A stretch of DNA of 64,000 bases from Aerococcus kribbianus (GCF_026805545.1 NZ_JAPRFR010000001.1:248001-312000), one strand, 5' to 3'. Positions 16,981-25,463 are shown, counted from the first letter of the stretch. Made by a program: numbers and translations. The notes: generated by a model not told the origin, from the sequence alone.

Positions 16981-18324
16981 TCAGTGAACCCCTTGCATGA
17001 TCATGGCATCGGCGACTTTGATAAAAGCAGCAATATTTGCTCCTTTAATCAGGTTACCAGGGAAACCATATTCTTCAGCAGCACTAGAGACATTAGCATA
17101 GATAGCATCCATTATATCATGGAGCTCTTGGTCAACATCGTCAAAAGACCAGCGTAAACGTGCTGAATTTTGTGCCATTTCAAGGGCAGATACAGCAACC
17201 CCGCCAGCATTGGCCGCCTTAGCTGGGCCAATATAAACGTCTTTAGCTAGTAATTCATCAGTAGCAGCCTTAGTTAAGGGCATGTTAGCTCCCTCAGAAA
17301 TGAATTTAACCCCATTGGCAACAATTTGTTGCGCTTCTTGTTCATCAATTTCATTTTGAGTGGCACAAGGTAAGGCAATATCAGCAGTTAATTCTGCGTG
17401 CCAAACTGACCCTTCATAGTAACGAGCGGATTCACGTTGGTCCGCATAGGCAGTTAATCGTTGACGTTTAACTTCTTTAACTTCTTTTAGTAAAGCAACA
17501 TCGATTCCTTCTTCATCAACAACATAACCATTGGAATCCGAAGCAGTTAATGCTTTAGCCCCTAGTTCTTCTAATTTTTCAATCGCATAAATGGCAACAT
17601 TACCAGCGCCAGAAACAATAGCCCGTTTATCTGCTAATTCTTGACCTTTATCGGCTAGCATCTTATCGATAAAGTAAACTGCTCCATAACCAGTGGCTTG
17701 TGTACGGGCTTGGCTCCCACCTATTGGCAATGGTTTACCTGTGATGACGCCATTTTCGAACCCTCTTAGACGTTTATATTGGCCATAAAGATAACCAATT
17801 TCCCGCGCCCCAACGCCAATGTCCCCAGCCGGAACATCTAAATCAGGCCCAATATGCTTCTGTAATTCTGTCATTAAACTTTGGCAAAAACGCATAATCT
17901 CGCCATCGGATTTACCTTTAAGATCAAAATCAGACCCTCCCTTGCCACCACCGATTGGTAAACTGGTTAAAGCATTCTTGAAAATTTGTTCAAAACCTAA
18001 GAATTTTAAAATTGATAAGTTAACACTAGGATGGAAGCGTAAACCACCCTTATAAGGCCCTAAATCTGAATTAAACTGTACCCGGTAAGCAGTATTAACT
18101 TGAACCGAGCCATCATCAGCAGTCCAAGCCACGCGGAAAGTAATAATTCGATCCGGAATAGCTATGACTTGTAGCACATTATGGTCAATATATTGAGGAT
18201 GACGTTCTAAAACAGGCACAATCGAATCAACAAATTCATCTAAAGTTTGCATAAATTCTGGTTCGTTAACATACTTTTCTTGCCAGATTCGCTTAGTTTC
18301 TTCGATATAAGTTTTGGCATCCAT
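16981..18324 (-). CDS. gdhA: NADP-type glutamate dehydrogenase
   Basis: Interconverts glutamate and 2-oxoglutarate + ammonia. A hexameric-type enzyme of 447 residues. The substrate domain contains GPYKGGLRFHPSVN, LPIGGGKGGSDFD (catalytic lysine) and DVPAGDIGVGAREIGYL; the Rossmann domain has VSGAGNVAIYAIEKL. The closeness to the NADP-linked biosynthetic GDH group (about 448 residues) argues for ammonia assimilation. GAGGG precedes the ATG. An extended -10 (TGCTATACT, near 18378-18386 on the minus strand) is the likely promoter. Confidence 0.95.
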   Translation of the reverse strand: MDAKTYIEETKRIWQEKYVNEPEFMQTLDEFVDSIVPVLERHPQYIDHNVLQVIAIPDRIITFRVAWTADDGSVQVNTAYRVQFNSDLGPYKGGLRFHPSVNLSILKFLGFEQIFKNALTSLPIGGGKGGSDFDLKGKSDGEIMRFCQSLMTELQKHIGPDLDVPAGDIGVGAREIGYLYGQYKRLRGFENGVITGKPLPIGGSQARTQATGYGAVYFIDKMLADKGQELADKRAIVSGAGNVAIYAIEKLEELGAKALTASDSNGYVVDEEGIDVALLKEVKEVKRQRLTAYADQRESARYYEGSVWHAELTADIALPCATQNEIDEQEAQQIVANGVKFISEGANMPLTKAATDELLAKDVYIGPAKAANAGGVAVSALEMAQNSARLRWSFDDVDQELHDIMDAIYANVSSAAEEYGFPGNLIKGANIAAFIKVADAMIMQGVH

Positions 18325-18450
18325 AATGGTCCCTCTTTCTTTTGTCAGTTAATAAATGAAGCTTTATATGTTTGAAAGTATAGCAAATTTTTTTCGCAAT
18401 TAAAACTATTACTAGCAGTCAAGCTGAGGAGAGACATGAAAACTTTTATC

Positions 18451-18483
18451 TTGACAAATACTATAAAACGCTATATATTGTGT
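18451..18483 (+). promoter_or_regulatory. nrdH promoter with an NrdR-box-like dyad
   Basis: Consensus -35 TTGACA (18451-18456), 17-base spacer, -10 TATATT (18474-18479). The 16 bases at 18468-18483 (acgctatatattgtgt) match the NrdR box form ACACTATATATTGTGT with one change and cover the -10. NrdR, which senses dATP/ATP, normally represses ribonucleotide reductase genes this way. A clear second box at the usual spacing is not seen. Confidence 0.7.
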
Positions 18484-18535
18484 ATGTTAATAATTTATTC
18501 ACCGCATATGGTAGAATAAAGAGGAGGAAATGAAA

Positions 18536-18757
18536 ATGGTTACAGTATATTCTAAACCTAATTGCAGCCAATGCAACTTTACCAAACGTTTTTTAAATGA
18601 TAAGAATGTGACTTTTCAAGTCAAAGATATTACCGAATCGGATGAAGCACTCAACGAAGTAAAGGCTTTAGGCTTCCAATCCCTACCAGTGGTTGTGGCT
18701 GACGGCCAAGAACCTTTCAACGGTTTCCGCCCTGATAAGTTGCAACAATTAGCCTAA
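18536..18757 (+). CDS. nrdH: NrdH-type glutaredoxin-like redoxin
   Basis: Small thioredoxin-fold electron donor for class Ib ribonucleotide reductase. The redox pair is Cys-Ser-Gln-Cys (CSQC, residues 10-13 from the chosen start), and the C-terminal NGFRPDKL matches the NrdH signature. GAGGAGG is 8 bases before the ATG at 18536 but only 2 before the ATG at 18530, and MVTVYSKPNC is the usual family N-terminus, so I use 18536 (73 residues). No nrdI, nrdE or nrdF follows: a terminator comes next. Confidence 0.92.
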   Translation: MVTVYSKPNCSQCNFTKRFLNDKNVTFQVKDITESDEALNEVKALGFQSLPVVVADGQEPFNGFRPDKLQQLA

Positions 18758-18776
18758 TATGATTACTTACCCACTA

Positions 18777-18814
18777 TAAAAGACTGCAAGTGATATTACT
18801 TGCAGTCTTTTATG
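18777..18814. terminator. Bidirectional terminator between nrdH and the ABC operon
   Basis: A perfect 11-pair stem AGACTGCAAGT / ACTTGCAGTCT (18781-18791 with 18798-18808), flanked by ATAAA on the left and TTTAT on the right, serves the convergent nrdH and ABC transporter transcripts. Confidence 0.88.
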
Positions 18815-18816
18815 GT

Positions 18817-19581
18817 TTATACGCCTTCCATCAACTGATAAAGTTGGATAGCAGTTAGATTCGCTTTGTCTTCTTGTTTAATATCATAAAGGATCGACCC
18901 GTGAGATAGAACCAAGATGCGGTTACCATAATCAATGGCATCTTGGAGGTTATGAGTGATCATTAAGGTACTTAACTTATCATTTCTCACTATTTGATTC
19001 GTTAATTCTAATATCAGTTTTGAAGTTTTAGGATCTAAGGCGGCAGTATGCTCATCTAAAAGCAAGATTTCTGGACGATTGATTGTTGCCATCAACAAGG
19101 AAATCGTTTGTCTCTGTCCCCCTGACAGCGAACCAATTTCTGTATCTAAACGGTCTTCCAAACCTAGATTTAACCGACTTAACATTTCAGCAAATTCTTG
19201 GCGGTCATCCTCTTTCACTGATCGCCGTAAACGTCTTTTATGACCACGGCGTTTAGCTAGCGCCAGATTTTCCGCTACCGTCATTCGCGGAGCAGTTCCC
19301 ATCGCAGGGTTTTGAAATACTCGCCCCACAAACGCAGCCCGTTCTTCCTCATCCAAGTGACTAATAGACTCACCATCTAAATAAATGTCACCACTATCAA
19401 TAGGAAAGTGACCAGCGATACTATTAAGCAAGGTTGATTTCCCAGCACCATTCCCCCCTACAAGCGTAATAAAGTCACCATCAGCAATATCTAAATTAAT
19501 CTGATCTAGGGCAGTAAAGGCATCAGGAGTATGGCGTTTAAAGCCTTTTGATACCGCCTTTAATTGCAGCTTACTAGTCAT
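18817..19581 (-). CDS. trpZ: ABC transporter ATP-binding protein (TrpXYZ type)
   Basis: ATPase of an amino acid importer. Walker A GGNGAGKST (about 41-49), signature LSGGQRQTISLLMAT (about 151-165), Walker B ILLLDEHTAALDPKTS and the switch histidine in MITHNLQDA. The DEHTAALDP form is characteristic of the family paired with ABC_sub_bind proteins. 254 residues. Its ATG overlaps the permease stop by one base. By operon composition this is the TrpXYZ-like tryptophan transport system described in streptococci; substrate assignment is supported by the leader peptide with a Trp codon. Confidence 0.85.
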   Translation of the reverse strand: MTSKLQLKAVSKGFKRHTPDAFTALDQINLDIADGDFITLVGGNGAGKSTLLNSIAGHFPIDSGDIYLDGESISHLDEEERAAFVGRVFQNPAMGTAPRMTVAENLALAKRRGHKRRLRRSVKEDDRQEFAEMLSRLNLGLEDRLDTEIGSLSGGQRQTISLLMATINRPEILLLDEHTAALDPKTSKLILELTNQIVRNDKLSTLMITHNLQDAIDYGNRILVLSHGSILYDIKQEDKANLTAIQLYQLMEGV

Positions 19582-20471
19582 TATTTTGCTCCTTTCCGAA
19601 AGGCACGTACTGATTGAAAAAGCCCTTGAATACTAGGAATAGCTAAACATAAGGCCACAATCAGGGCTGAGAATAGTTTAAAATCATTGGCATCGAAATT
19701 TAACAAGAGTACCAGCATTAATAAAATACGGTAAACAATAGACCCCAAGACGATAGTGATTAAACGTTTATAGAGTTTAACATTGGGGATGAGCACCTCA
19801 CCAATAATAATGGCGGCTAAGGCAATAACTGTCGATCCGATTCCCATTGAGATATCAGCAAAACCATTATCGGTAGCCACTAAATAACCTGACACAGCGA
19901 TTAAACCATTAGCTAACATATAAGCTAAAATAACCATATCTTTGGTGGCAATCCCCATCGACTTAGCCATCTGATAGTTATCTCCCGTTGCAATCATGGC
20001 TTGGCCCATTTCAGTTTGCAAGAAATAATGCAAGCTGGCAATTATTATCAAACAAATTATAGATCCAATAACAATTGTATCTAAGTTTCGCGGTAGATTT
20101 AATGGCGCGAGGAGATCTTTTAGGGATTGAGTGCCTGTGAGCGAAATATTGGCAGAACCCATAATTTTTAAGTTCACTGAATACAATCCGGTCATAGTAA
20201 TAATTCCCGCTAATAGTGAATTAATCTTTAACTTGCTAACTAATAGTCCAGTAATTGCACCACCAGCCATACCTGCAAAAAAGCTTAAGAGTAAGGCGAT
20301 TAGGGGATGGAGACCAAAATGCAACATTTGCACTCCCATGGCCGCTCCCAAAGTAAAAGACCCTTCCGCAGTTAAATCGGCCCGATTGAGAATACGGAAA
20401 CTAATAAAAATTCCTAAGCCCATCACGGCCCAAACCATGGCTTGAGAAATCGCACTGATAATCATATCCAT
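19581..20471 (-). CDS. trpY: ABC transporter permease (TrpXYZ type)
   Basis: Membrane component of 296 residues with about eight to nine hydrophobic helices, of the branched-chain/ABC_sub_bind-associated permease family; the N-terminal region FISFRILNRADLTAEGSFTLGAA is conserved in that family. It starts one base after the stop of the binding-protein gene (AGAGG upstream) and ends coupled to the ATPase. A single permease gene implies a homodimer in the membrane. Confidence 0.87.
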   Translation of the reverse strand: MDMIISAISQAMVWAVMGLGIFISFRILNRADLTAEGSFTLGAAMGVQMLHFGLHPLIALLLSFFAGMAGGAITGLLVSKLKINSLLAGIITMTGLYSVNLKIMGSANISLTGTQSLKDLLAPLNLPRNLDTIVIGSIICLIIIASLHYFLQTEMGQAMIATGDNYQMAKSMGIATKDMVILAYMLANGLIAVSGYLVATDNGFADISMGIGSTVIALAAIIIGEVLIPNVKLYKRLITIVLGSIVYRILLMLVLLLNFDANDFKLFSALIVALCLAIPSIQGLFQSVRAFRKGAK

Positions 20472-20472
20472 A

Positions 20473-21522
20473 TTAATTTTCCTCTCTTTGACTCATGTCT
20501 TTGGCTTTAGTCACAATTTCTTGGGGAATAGGAATTCCCAATTCTTCTGCCTTATCTAAATTCACGATAGTTTCCATTTTGGAACTGTACTTAATAGGAT
20601 ATTGACTAGGATCGGCCCCTTCGATAATATCAGCAATTACTGTGGCAGTGTCACGTCCAATTTGGTATTGGTTGAGACCTACTGTCAGCAACCCTCCATC
20701 ACGAACCATGGTATCTACAACAGGAAAAACGGGCACATTATAGGCATCAGTTACATCTATCAGAGTTGCCATAGAACCCGCGATAGAATTATCATTAGGA
20801 ATAAAAATAGCTTGGTTGTCTTGGGCTACTTGTTCTGCCACTTGGGCAAGGTCATTGGTCGAAGAAATTGTCTTAACATCCACTTCAATACCACGTGATT
20901 CGGCTTCTACCACGGCATCCTTAACCATAGCCTCAGCATTTGTTTCAGAGCTATTATAAATCATACCCAATTGAGTCAAGTCTGGCATCACTGCTTGCAT
21001 CAGGTCAAATTGTTGATCTAATGGCGACACATCAGTCGTTCCCGTCGCATTAACACCGGGAGCCTCTTCATCCTTAACTAAGCCTGCCCCAACCGGATCG
21101 GAAACTGCTCCTAAGACCACAGGAATATGATTTTGTGAGGCATTAGTTAACGACTGACCAGCTGGTGTCGCAATTCCTACAAGTAAATCCTTTTCAGCAC
21201 TAACAAAACTATCCGCAATCATTTTTAAGTTAGCTTGGTCAGCTTGGCCATTTTGATAATCAATATTAATATTTTCACCATCAACATAGCCACGTTCAGC
21301 TAAACCGTCATAAATTCCTTGTCTGATTTGATCCAAAGCCGGATGATCCATATATTGTAAAAGGCCAATGTCAATAACCTGATCAGTTTCTTGTAAATCA
21401 ACTGTTTCTGGATCGACCTGACTTTCCGCTCCCGTTTGTGCTTGACGCAAGCTTGGAATAGTGAAAAACAATATAGCCAGTGCCAGCACCAAAGTATAAG
21501 CAAGTGCGCGTATTTTTTTCAT
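20473..21522 (-). CDS. trpX: ABC transporter substrate-binding protein (tryptophan type)
   Basis: Extracellular receptor of the importer, ABC_sub_bind family (YtlA/TrpX group), 349 residues. The N-terminus MKKIRALAYTLVLALAILFF is a membrane anchor or signal segment; no lipobox cysteine is visible, so it is probably tethered by an uncleaved helix. The mature part shows the typical IGLLQYMDHPALDQIRQG and GATP/PVVLGAVSDPVGAGLV motifs and a C-terminal NLDKAEELGI. The frame opens at a TTG 18 bases upstream, but AGGAGG lies 6 bases before the ATG at 21520-21522. First gene of the operon, just downstream of two tandem terminators. Confidence 0.88.
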   Translation of the reverse strand: MKKIRALAYTLVLALAILFFTIPSLRQAQTGAESQVDPETVDLQETDQVIDIGLLQYMDHPALDQIRQGIYDGLAERGYVDGENINIDYQNGQADQANLKMIADSFVSAEKDLLVGIATPAGQSLTNASQNHIPVVLGAVSDPVGAGLVKDEEAPGVNATGTTDVSPLDQQFDLMQAVMPDLTQLGMIYNSSETNAEAMVKDAVVEAESRGIEVDVKTISSTNDLAQVAEQVAQDNQAIFIPNDNSIAGSMATLIDVTDAYNVPVFPVVDTMVRDGGLLTVGLNQYQIGRDTATVIADIIEGADPSQYPIKYSSKMETIVNLDKAEELGIPIPQEIVTKAKDMSQREEN

Positions 21523-21538
21523 GATTTTCCTCCTAAAC

Positions 21539-21577
21539 AAAAAAGCCTACCGTATGCCAAAGAGCTGTCGGAAGGCT
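21539..21577 (-). terminator. Second terminator hairpin in the trpX leader
   Basis: On the minus strand AGCCT-T-CCG pairs with CGG-T-AGGCT and is followed by TTTTTTG. The T-run ends right where the trpX ribosome binding site begins, so a transcript must pass it to express the transporter. Confidence 0.75.
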
Positions 21578-21580
21578 AAT

Positions 21581-21696
21581 AAAGAAAAAGCCCCCATAGA
21601 TTGATATAGAATCATCGTCTATGTGGGCGTAGTATATGTTAAAGTCCACATAGATACAGCTCAGAAAACTGACGTTGTATCTATGCTTAATGCATA
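21581..21696 (-). promoter_or_regulatory. Leader attenuator with mutually exclusive hairpins
   Basis: In transcript order (minus strand): segment 1 CATAGATACA (21676-21685), segment 2 TGTATCTATGTGG (21646-21658), segment 3 CCCACATAGA (21618-21627), segment 4 TCTATGGGGG (21591-21600), then CTTTTTC. 1:2 is a perfect 10-pair stem extended by TCAG/CTGA around a TTTT loop. 3:4 is a 10-pair stem with one mismatch and a T-run, a terminator. 2:3 (TCTATGTGG with CCACATAGA) is a perfect 9-pair antiterminator that excludes both. A TATGC/GCATA hairpin (21692-21696 with 21682-21686) can capture the start of segment 1. Confidence 0.85.
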
Positions 21697-21703
21697 CACA
21701 CAA

Positions 21704-21751
21704 CTAATCCATGCGGCTTTGCCAGTAACGTTTTTGTGTGTTTATAGCCAT
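21704..21751 (-). CDS. Leader peptide MAINTQKRYWQSRMD with one Trp codon
   Basis: A 15-codon open frame too short for normal gene finding. AAAGGAG lies 8 bases before its ATG (21749-21751), as good as any ribosome site in the window, and it ends in TAG at 21704-21706. It contains one TGG codon (21722-21724) right after a TAC codon, and lies between a promoter and the alternative hairpins upstream of the trpX operon. Part of its codons (ACACACAA, 21734-21741) can pair with TTGTGTGT just after its stop (21696-21703). The role as a tryptophan sensor is inferred from this layout. Confidence 0.8.
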   Translation of the reverse strand: MAINTQKRYWQSRMD

Positions 21752-21787
21752 GACTTTAACTCCTTTCATGTGTAAGAAATTAATTTT

Positions 21788-21816
21788 ATTCTAACACTGC
21801 TTTAATTTTACTGCAA
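21788..21816 (-). promoter_or_regulatory. Promoter of the leader peptide and trpX operon
   Basis: On the minus strand: -35 TTGCAG (21811-21816), 17-base spacer, extended -10 TGTTAGAAT with TAGAAT at 21788-21793. The expected start is about 30 bases upstream of the leader peptide ATG. Confidence 0.7.
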
Positions 21817-21856
21817 GTGTAAATTCCTTACTATTTTGTCACTATCGGTAATTTGT

Positions 21857-21862
21857 TATAAT
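21857..21862 (+). promoter_or_regulatory. Extended -10 promoter of rqcH
   Basis: TATAAT preceded by TGT (extended -10) lies 27 bases upstream of the rqcH start; the upstream TTGTCA is spaced only 15 bases away. It is divergent from the trpX leader promoter. Confidence 0.55.
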
Positions 21863-21888
21863 TAATGTTGAGAAAGGTGGCGCTATAA

Positions 21889-23559
21889 ATGTCATTTGAT
21901 GGAATGTTTACCCACGCCCTAGTTGCAGAATTAAATGAAAACTTTGCTGGGGCGCGTATCAATAAAATTCACCAACCCTATAACAACGAGATAATTCTAA
22001 CCCTAAGAGCTAAGCGTAAAAATATCAAGGTCTTAGTCTCTGCCCATCCTAATTTTGCGCGTGTTCAAGTGTCCGACCAAGATTATGTCAATCCTGATAC
22101 TCCACCTAATTTCTGTATGGTATTACGAAAATTTATCGAAGGTAGTCGGATCAGACAAGTCAGCCAATTTGAAAATGATCGGATCATTATCTTTGCCTTA
22201 GAAGGTAAGGATGAATTAGCTGACACGGTACAACAAGAATTAGTGGTAGAAATGATGGGACGGCATTCTAATATCCTTTTAATTGATCAAGACAAGAAAA
22301 TACTTGACTGTATTAAACATATTCCTGTTTACCAAAATACCTACCGTACCCTACTACCAGGAGCAAGTTATGTTCTGCCTCCCCAAGCAGGAAAGCTCAA
22401 TCCCTTTAAGCAACTTGACGAAAGTCACTTAGCAACCATGTCTATTCAAGACATTAGTCCAAAACTACTCCAAGAACATTTTATGGGACTCGGCAAGGAC
22501 TCTGCCCAAGAAGTTTCCCACTTAATTGACAAACATGGCGATTTTAAGACGGGCTGGCAAGCTTATTTAGCTCACTTTGACCAGGTAAAACCTAGTTTAA
22601 TAGAGACTCAGGACAATAAACGTTTCTTCCTTCCCTTCCCTTATCAAAGTCTTCCTGGTGACTACACATTTTATCCTAGTTTGAGTGAGCTTTTAGCTGG
22701 CTACTATGATTTAATGGCTCAGCAAGACCATATTAAACAGATTGGTAATCAGCTGGTCCAGGTCGTTAGCAAAGAGCTGAAAAAAAATAAGCGTAAATTA
22801 CAAAAGCTACAAGCTGATTGGGACAGGAGTCAAGAAGCTGATGCCTATAAATTGCAGGGTGAATTATTGACAACTTACCTCTACCAAGTAGAAAAAGGCG
22901 CAGATTCAGTGACCTTAGCTAATTATTATGACAATGACAAGGCAATGACGATCGAATTAGATCCTTCCTTAACTCCTTCTCAAAATGCTCAAAAATATTA
23001 CCAACGCTACAACAAACTTACTGAGTCACTAAGCCATATTGAAGAACAACTAGCACATACTCGGGCTGAAAATGACTATTTAGAAAGTGTAGAAACACAA
23101 ATCAAGTGGTCTGAACCCAACGAATTAGCTGCTATCAAGGAAGAGTTGGAACAACAAGGCTATCTGAAAAAGCAAAAGCAAAAACGTAAAAAGAAAAACC
23201 AAAAACTCCCCCCACGACACTATCAAAGCTCTGCTGGCCATAGCATTCTAGTGGGACGTAATAACCGGCAAAATGATGAGCTTAGCCTGCGTCAGGCCAA
23301 TAAAAATCATTACTGGTTCCATACCAAGGATATTCCCGGCTCCCACGTGATATTACAAACCGACCAACCAAGCGACCAAGAAATCGTCGAAGCTGCCCAA
23401 TTAGCGGCCCATTATTCCAAATATCGCTTGGCCAATAATGTTCCCGTAGATTATACCCAAGTCAAAAATGTTAAAAAACCCAATGGCAGTCGGCCCGGTT
23501 TTGTTAATTACTTTAACCAACAAACCGTCTTTGTGTCGCCCGCTCAAATTAAAGAATAA
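21889..23559 (+). CDS. rqcH: NFACT-family ribosome quality control factor RqcH (fibronectin-binding protein A)
   Basis: Binds stalled 50S subunits carrying peptidyl-tRNA and drives C-terminal alanine tailing; some Gram-positive relatives were first named fibronectin-binding proteins. The N-terminal NFACT-N domain begins MSFDGMFTHALVAELN with INKIHQPYNNEIILTLR, followed by a charged coiled coil (about 280-430, including the basic stretch near 425-440) and the C-terminal NFACT-R domain with HYWFHTKDIPGSHVIL (about 479-494). 556 residues is normal. Together with ssrA in this window, the organism has both main rescue routes for stalled ribosomes. Monocistronic, followed by a strong terminator. 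Confidence 0.92.
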   Translation: MSFDGMFTHALVAELNENFAGARINKIHQPYNNEIILTLRAKRKNIKVLVSAHPNFARVQVSDQDYVNPDTPPNFCMVLRKFIEGSRIRQVSQFENDRIIIFALEGKDELADTVQQELVVEMMGRHSNILLIDQDKKILDCIKHIPVYQNTYRTLLPGASYVLPPQAGKLNPFKQLDESHLATMSIQDISPKLLQEHFMGLGKDSAQEVSHLIDKHGDFKTGWQAYLAHFDQVKPSLIETQDNKRFFLPFPYQSLPGDYTFYPSLSELLAGYYDLMAQQDHIKQIGNQLVQVVSKELKKNKRKLQKLQADWDRSQEADAYKLQGELLTTYLYQVEKGADSVTLANYYDNDKAMTIELDPSLTPSQNAQKYYQRYNKLTESLSHIEEQLAHTRAENDYLESVETQIKWSEPNELAAIKEELEQQGYLKKQKQKRKKKNQKLPPRHYQSSAGHSILVGRNNRQNDELSLRQANKNHYWFHTKDIPGSHVILQTDQPSDQEIVEAAQLAAHYSKYRLANNVPVDYTQVKNVKKPNGSRPGFVNYFNQQTVFVSPAQIKE

Positions 23560-23605
23560 AATTCCAAGGTTCTGCCACAACTTGCTAAAAAAATCCTGAA
23601 ACAAA

Positions 23606-23645
23606 ATAACTCTGATGGCAAATTGCCATCAGAGTTATTTTGATA
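23606..23645 (+). terminator. Terminator of rqcH
   Basis: A perfect 14-pair stem, AACTCTGATGGCAA (23608-23621) with TTGCCATCAGAGTT (23623-23636), followed by ATTTTGA. Confidence 0.88.
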
Positions 23646-23771
23646 TGTCTTTTTCCAGACCCTCCGATATTTTTATACTATCATTCAAATTTTTGTCCAA
23701 CAATCCAGCCCTAAGCGACCTTTATCATACCCTCTATTTTTCTTATAAAACTAGTCAAAATAATCACTAGA

Positions 23772-24689
23772 TTATTTAATACGGCGATATTTTTTAGGTG
23801 CTATCCTAAGGGTTAATTGATCGAGTTCATAAAGTTCGCCATCCAAGGAAAACAAGAGTGGGTCAGTTTTTCTCTGGTAACGTACCCAATCAACGCTTTC
23901 ATGGTAAACACCAGTTGCGGTAATTATTTTCCCGGCAAATATTTTGTAAATCAACTCCATGACGCGGTGAGCCTTAACTTCAGGGATATAAATTAATTCC
24001 AACTTGCCATCATTGACGTCAAACAGTGGATTGACATTGAATCCTGACCCATAATAGCCGCCATTACACGTCACTCCAACAGCATATGGTCCTGCCTTGA
24101 TGGTAAGTTTTTGGTCATGGTAGCCCGCTTCAATCTTATAATCACGAAATAAGCCGGTTTTTAAGACAGCGGGAATGCCTAACATATAAGAATATTTCCG
24201 CAAGTGAGGATGGGCTTGACGAATTTTTTCAGCCTGGGCAACTACTTCGGCATCCAAGCCAATATTGACGATATTCAAGGAATACAGGTCGAGTTCCTCA
24301 CAATAGATCGCATCAGTCCAAACACTGTGACCTGAGAATATGGCTTTTAATTGGTGTTTGTGGGACCGATTCTGGTACAAAGACCGATAGAGATCATTCC
24401 CTGTGCCTAGAGGCAAGATAGAGAATACAATATCCTTATCCATCACTAGATTAGCCAAGGCAAAAACTGTTCCATCACCGCCACAAGCCACTAAAATCAA
24501 GTGTTCATAATTGGCATAAAACTTTTCAATCAAATGCTCAGCCATGGTCAAAGATGAGGAAAAAATGATATGGATGCATTCGCTTGGGATTTGGTTTACC
24601 TTGCCTTGTTTTTCAATATACTTTGCAATATCTTTGTGGGATGAAGTCCCAGCATCCTCATTTAAAATGAATAAAAAATGTGTTGTCAT
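23772..24689 (-). CDS. Diacylglycerol/lipid kinase, DgkB/YegS family
   Basis: Cytoplasmic lipid kinase of about 305 residues. The catalytic glycine-rich motif ACGGDGTVF (about 70-78) and LPLGTGNDLYRSL (about 95-107) define the DAGK catalytic domain; the second domain contains NGGYYGSGFNVNP (about 210-222) and a C-terminal SLDGELYELDQLTL. Likely phosphorylates diacylglycerol in membrane lipid turnover; other lipid substrates cannot be excluded. Two ATGs are in tandem (24690-24692 and 24687-24689); AAAGGAG is better spaced for the second. Confidence 0.85.
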   Translation of the reverse strand: MTTHFLFILNEDAGTSSHKDIAKYIEKQGKVNQIPSECIHIIFSSSLTMAEHLIEKFYANYEHLILVACGGDGTVFALANLVMDKDIVFSILPLGTGNDLYRSLYQNRSHKHQLKAIFSGHSVWTDAIYCEELDLYSLNIVNIGLDAEVVAQAEKIRQAHPHLRKYSYMLGIPAVLKTGLFRDYKIEAGYHDQKLTIKAGPYAVGVTCNGGYYGSGFNVNPLFDVNDGKLELIYIPEVKAHRVMELIYKIFAGKIITATGVYHESVDWVRYQRKTDPLLFSLDGELYELDQLTLRIAPKKYRRIK

Positions 24690-24734
24690 CATAGCTCCTT
24701 TACTAGGGTATGCCCGATAAATTCACATCAAAAC

Positions 24735-24774
24735 CGAACATTTGTTTGTCTAATTAGTTGAATCATGTTATAAT
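24735..24774 (+). promoter_or_regulatory. lexA promoter with a LexA box
   Basis: A Firmicute SOS box CGAACATTTGTTTG (24735-24748; consensus CGAAC-N4-GTTCG with one deviation) overlaps the -35 TTGTCT (24746-24751). After a 17-base spacer comes an extended -10, TGT-TATAAT (24769-24774). This predicts autorepression by LexA. Confidence 0.82.
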
Positions 24775-24807
24775 GAACTAAAGATTATCAGAAAGAGGAG
24801 TTGGCCC

Positions 24808-25419
24808 ATGAAAGCAAGACAAATGGAAATTCTACAATTTATTTATGAGAGCGTTGCTAGTCAAGGCTACCCTCCAACCGTCCGTGAAATTTGCGAACAG
24901 GTTAATTTATCATCCACTTCAACAGTGCACGGTCATATTGCTCGCTTGCAAAATAATGGCTATCTGTTTAAAGACCCTTCCAAACCACGCGCTATGGAAA
25001 TCACACAAAAAGGACTTGAAGCTTTAGAAATCAAACCCAAGGGTATCCCTATCGTAGGGACAGTCACTGCTGGTCAGCCTATTACTGCCGTGGAAAACAT
25101 TGAAGATTCCTTCCCCATTCCACCTTCCCTTGCCAATCAATCCGATGATTTATTTATGCTGCGGATTCGCGGAGAATCGATGATTAATGTTGGTATCCTT
25201 GACGGTGACTATGTGATTGTTAAACAACAATCTTCAGCCGTCAACGGTGAAATTGTCATTGCTATGACCGAAGAAGATGAAGCCACCTGTAAAACCTTTT
25301 ACAAAGAAGAGGGTTACTATCGTTTACAACCCGAAAATGATACCATGTCGGCAATTATCCTAGATCAAGTACACATTCTCGGTAAGGTGGTAAGCTTGTT
25401 CCGTGACCATATCTTCTAA
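24808..25419 (+). CDS. lexA: LexA repressor
   Basis: SOS-response repressor that cleaves itself when RecA is activated. The N-terminal winged helix covers residues 1-65 ([23 protein letters not shown]). The S24 peptidase domain has the self-cleavage site Ala88-Gly89 in GTVTAGQP, the nucleophile Ser124 in [10 protein letters not shown] and the general base Lys162 in ATCKTFY. All catalytic parts are intact; 203 residues is the usual length. It is single, with a LexA box at its promoter and a terminator behind. Confidence 0.96.
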   Translation: MKARQMEILQFIYESVASQGYPPTVREICEQVNLSSTSTVHGHIARLQNNGYLFKDPSKPRAMEITQKGLEALEIKPKGIPIVGTVTAGQPITAVENIEDSFPIPPSLANQSDDLFMLRIRGESMINVGILDGDYVIVKQQSSAVNGEIVIAMTEEDEATCKTFYKEEGYYRLQPENDTMSAIILDQVHILGKVVSLFRDHIF

Positions 25420-25434
25420 TCACAATAAAAAGCT

Positions 25435-25463
25435 AAGCTGGGACCTAGGCCCCAGCTTTTTTC
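25435..25463 (+). terminator. Terminator of lexA
   Basis: AAGCTGGG (25435-25442) pairs with CCCAGCTT (25451-25458) and runs into TTTTTTC. It also has a short A-run upstream and may serve the convergent apt transcript. Confidence 0.82.

Noticed and set aside
21541-21760. T-box or riboswitch in the trpX leader
   Set aside because: No GGTGG-ACC-type T-box core or known riboswitch core is present; a translated peptide with alternative hairpins explains the region better.
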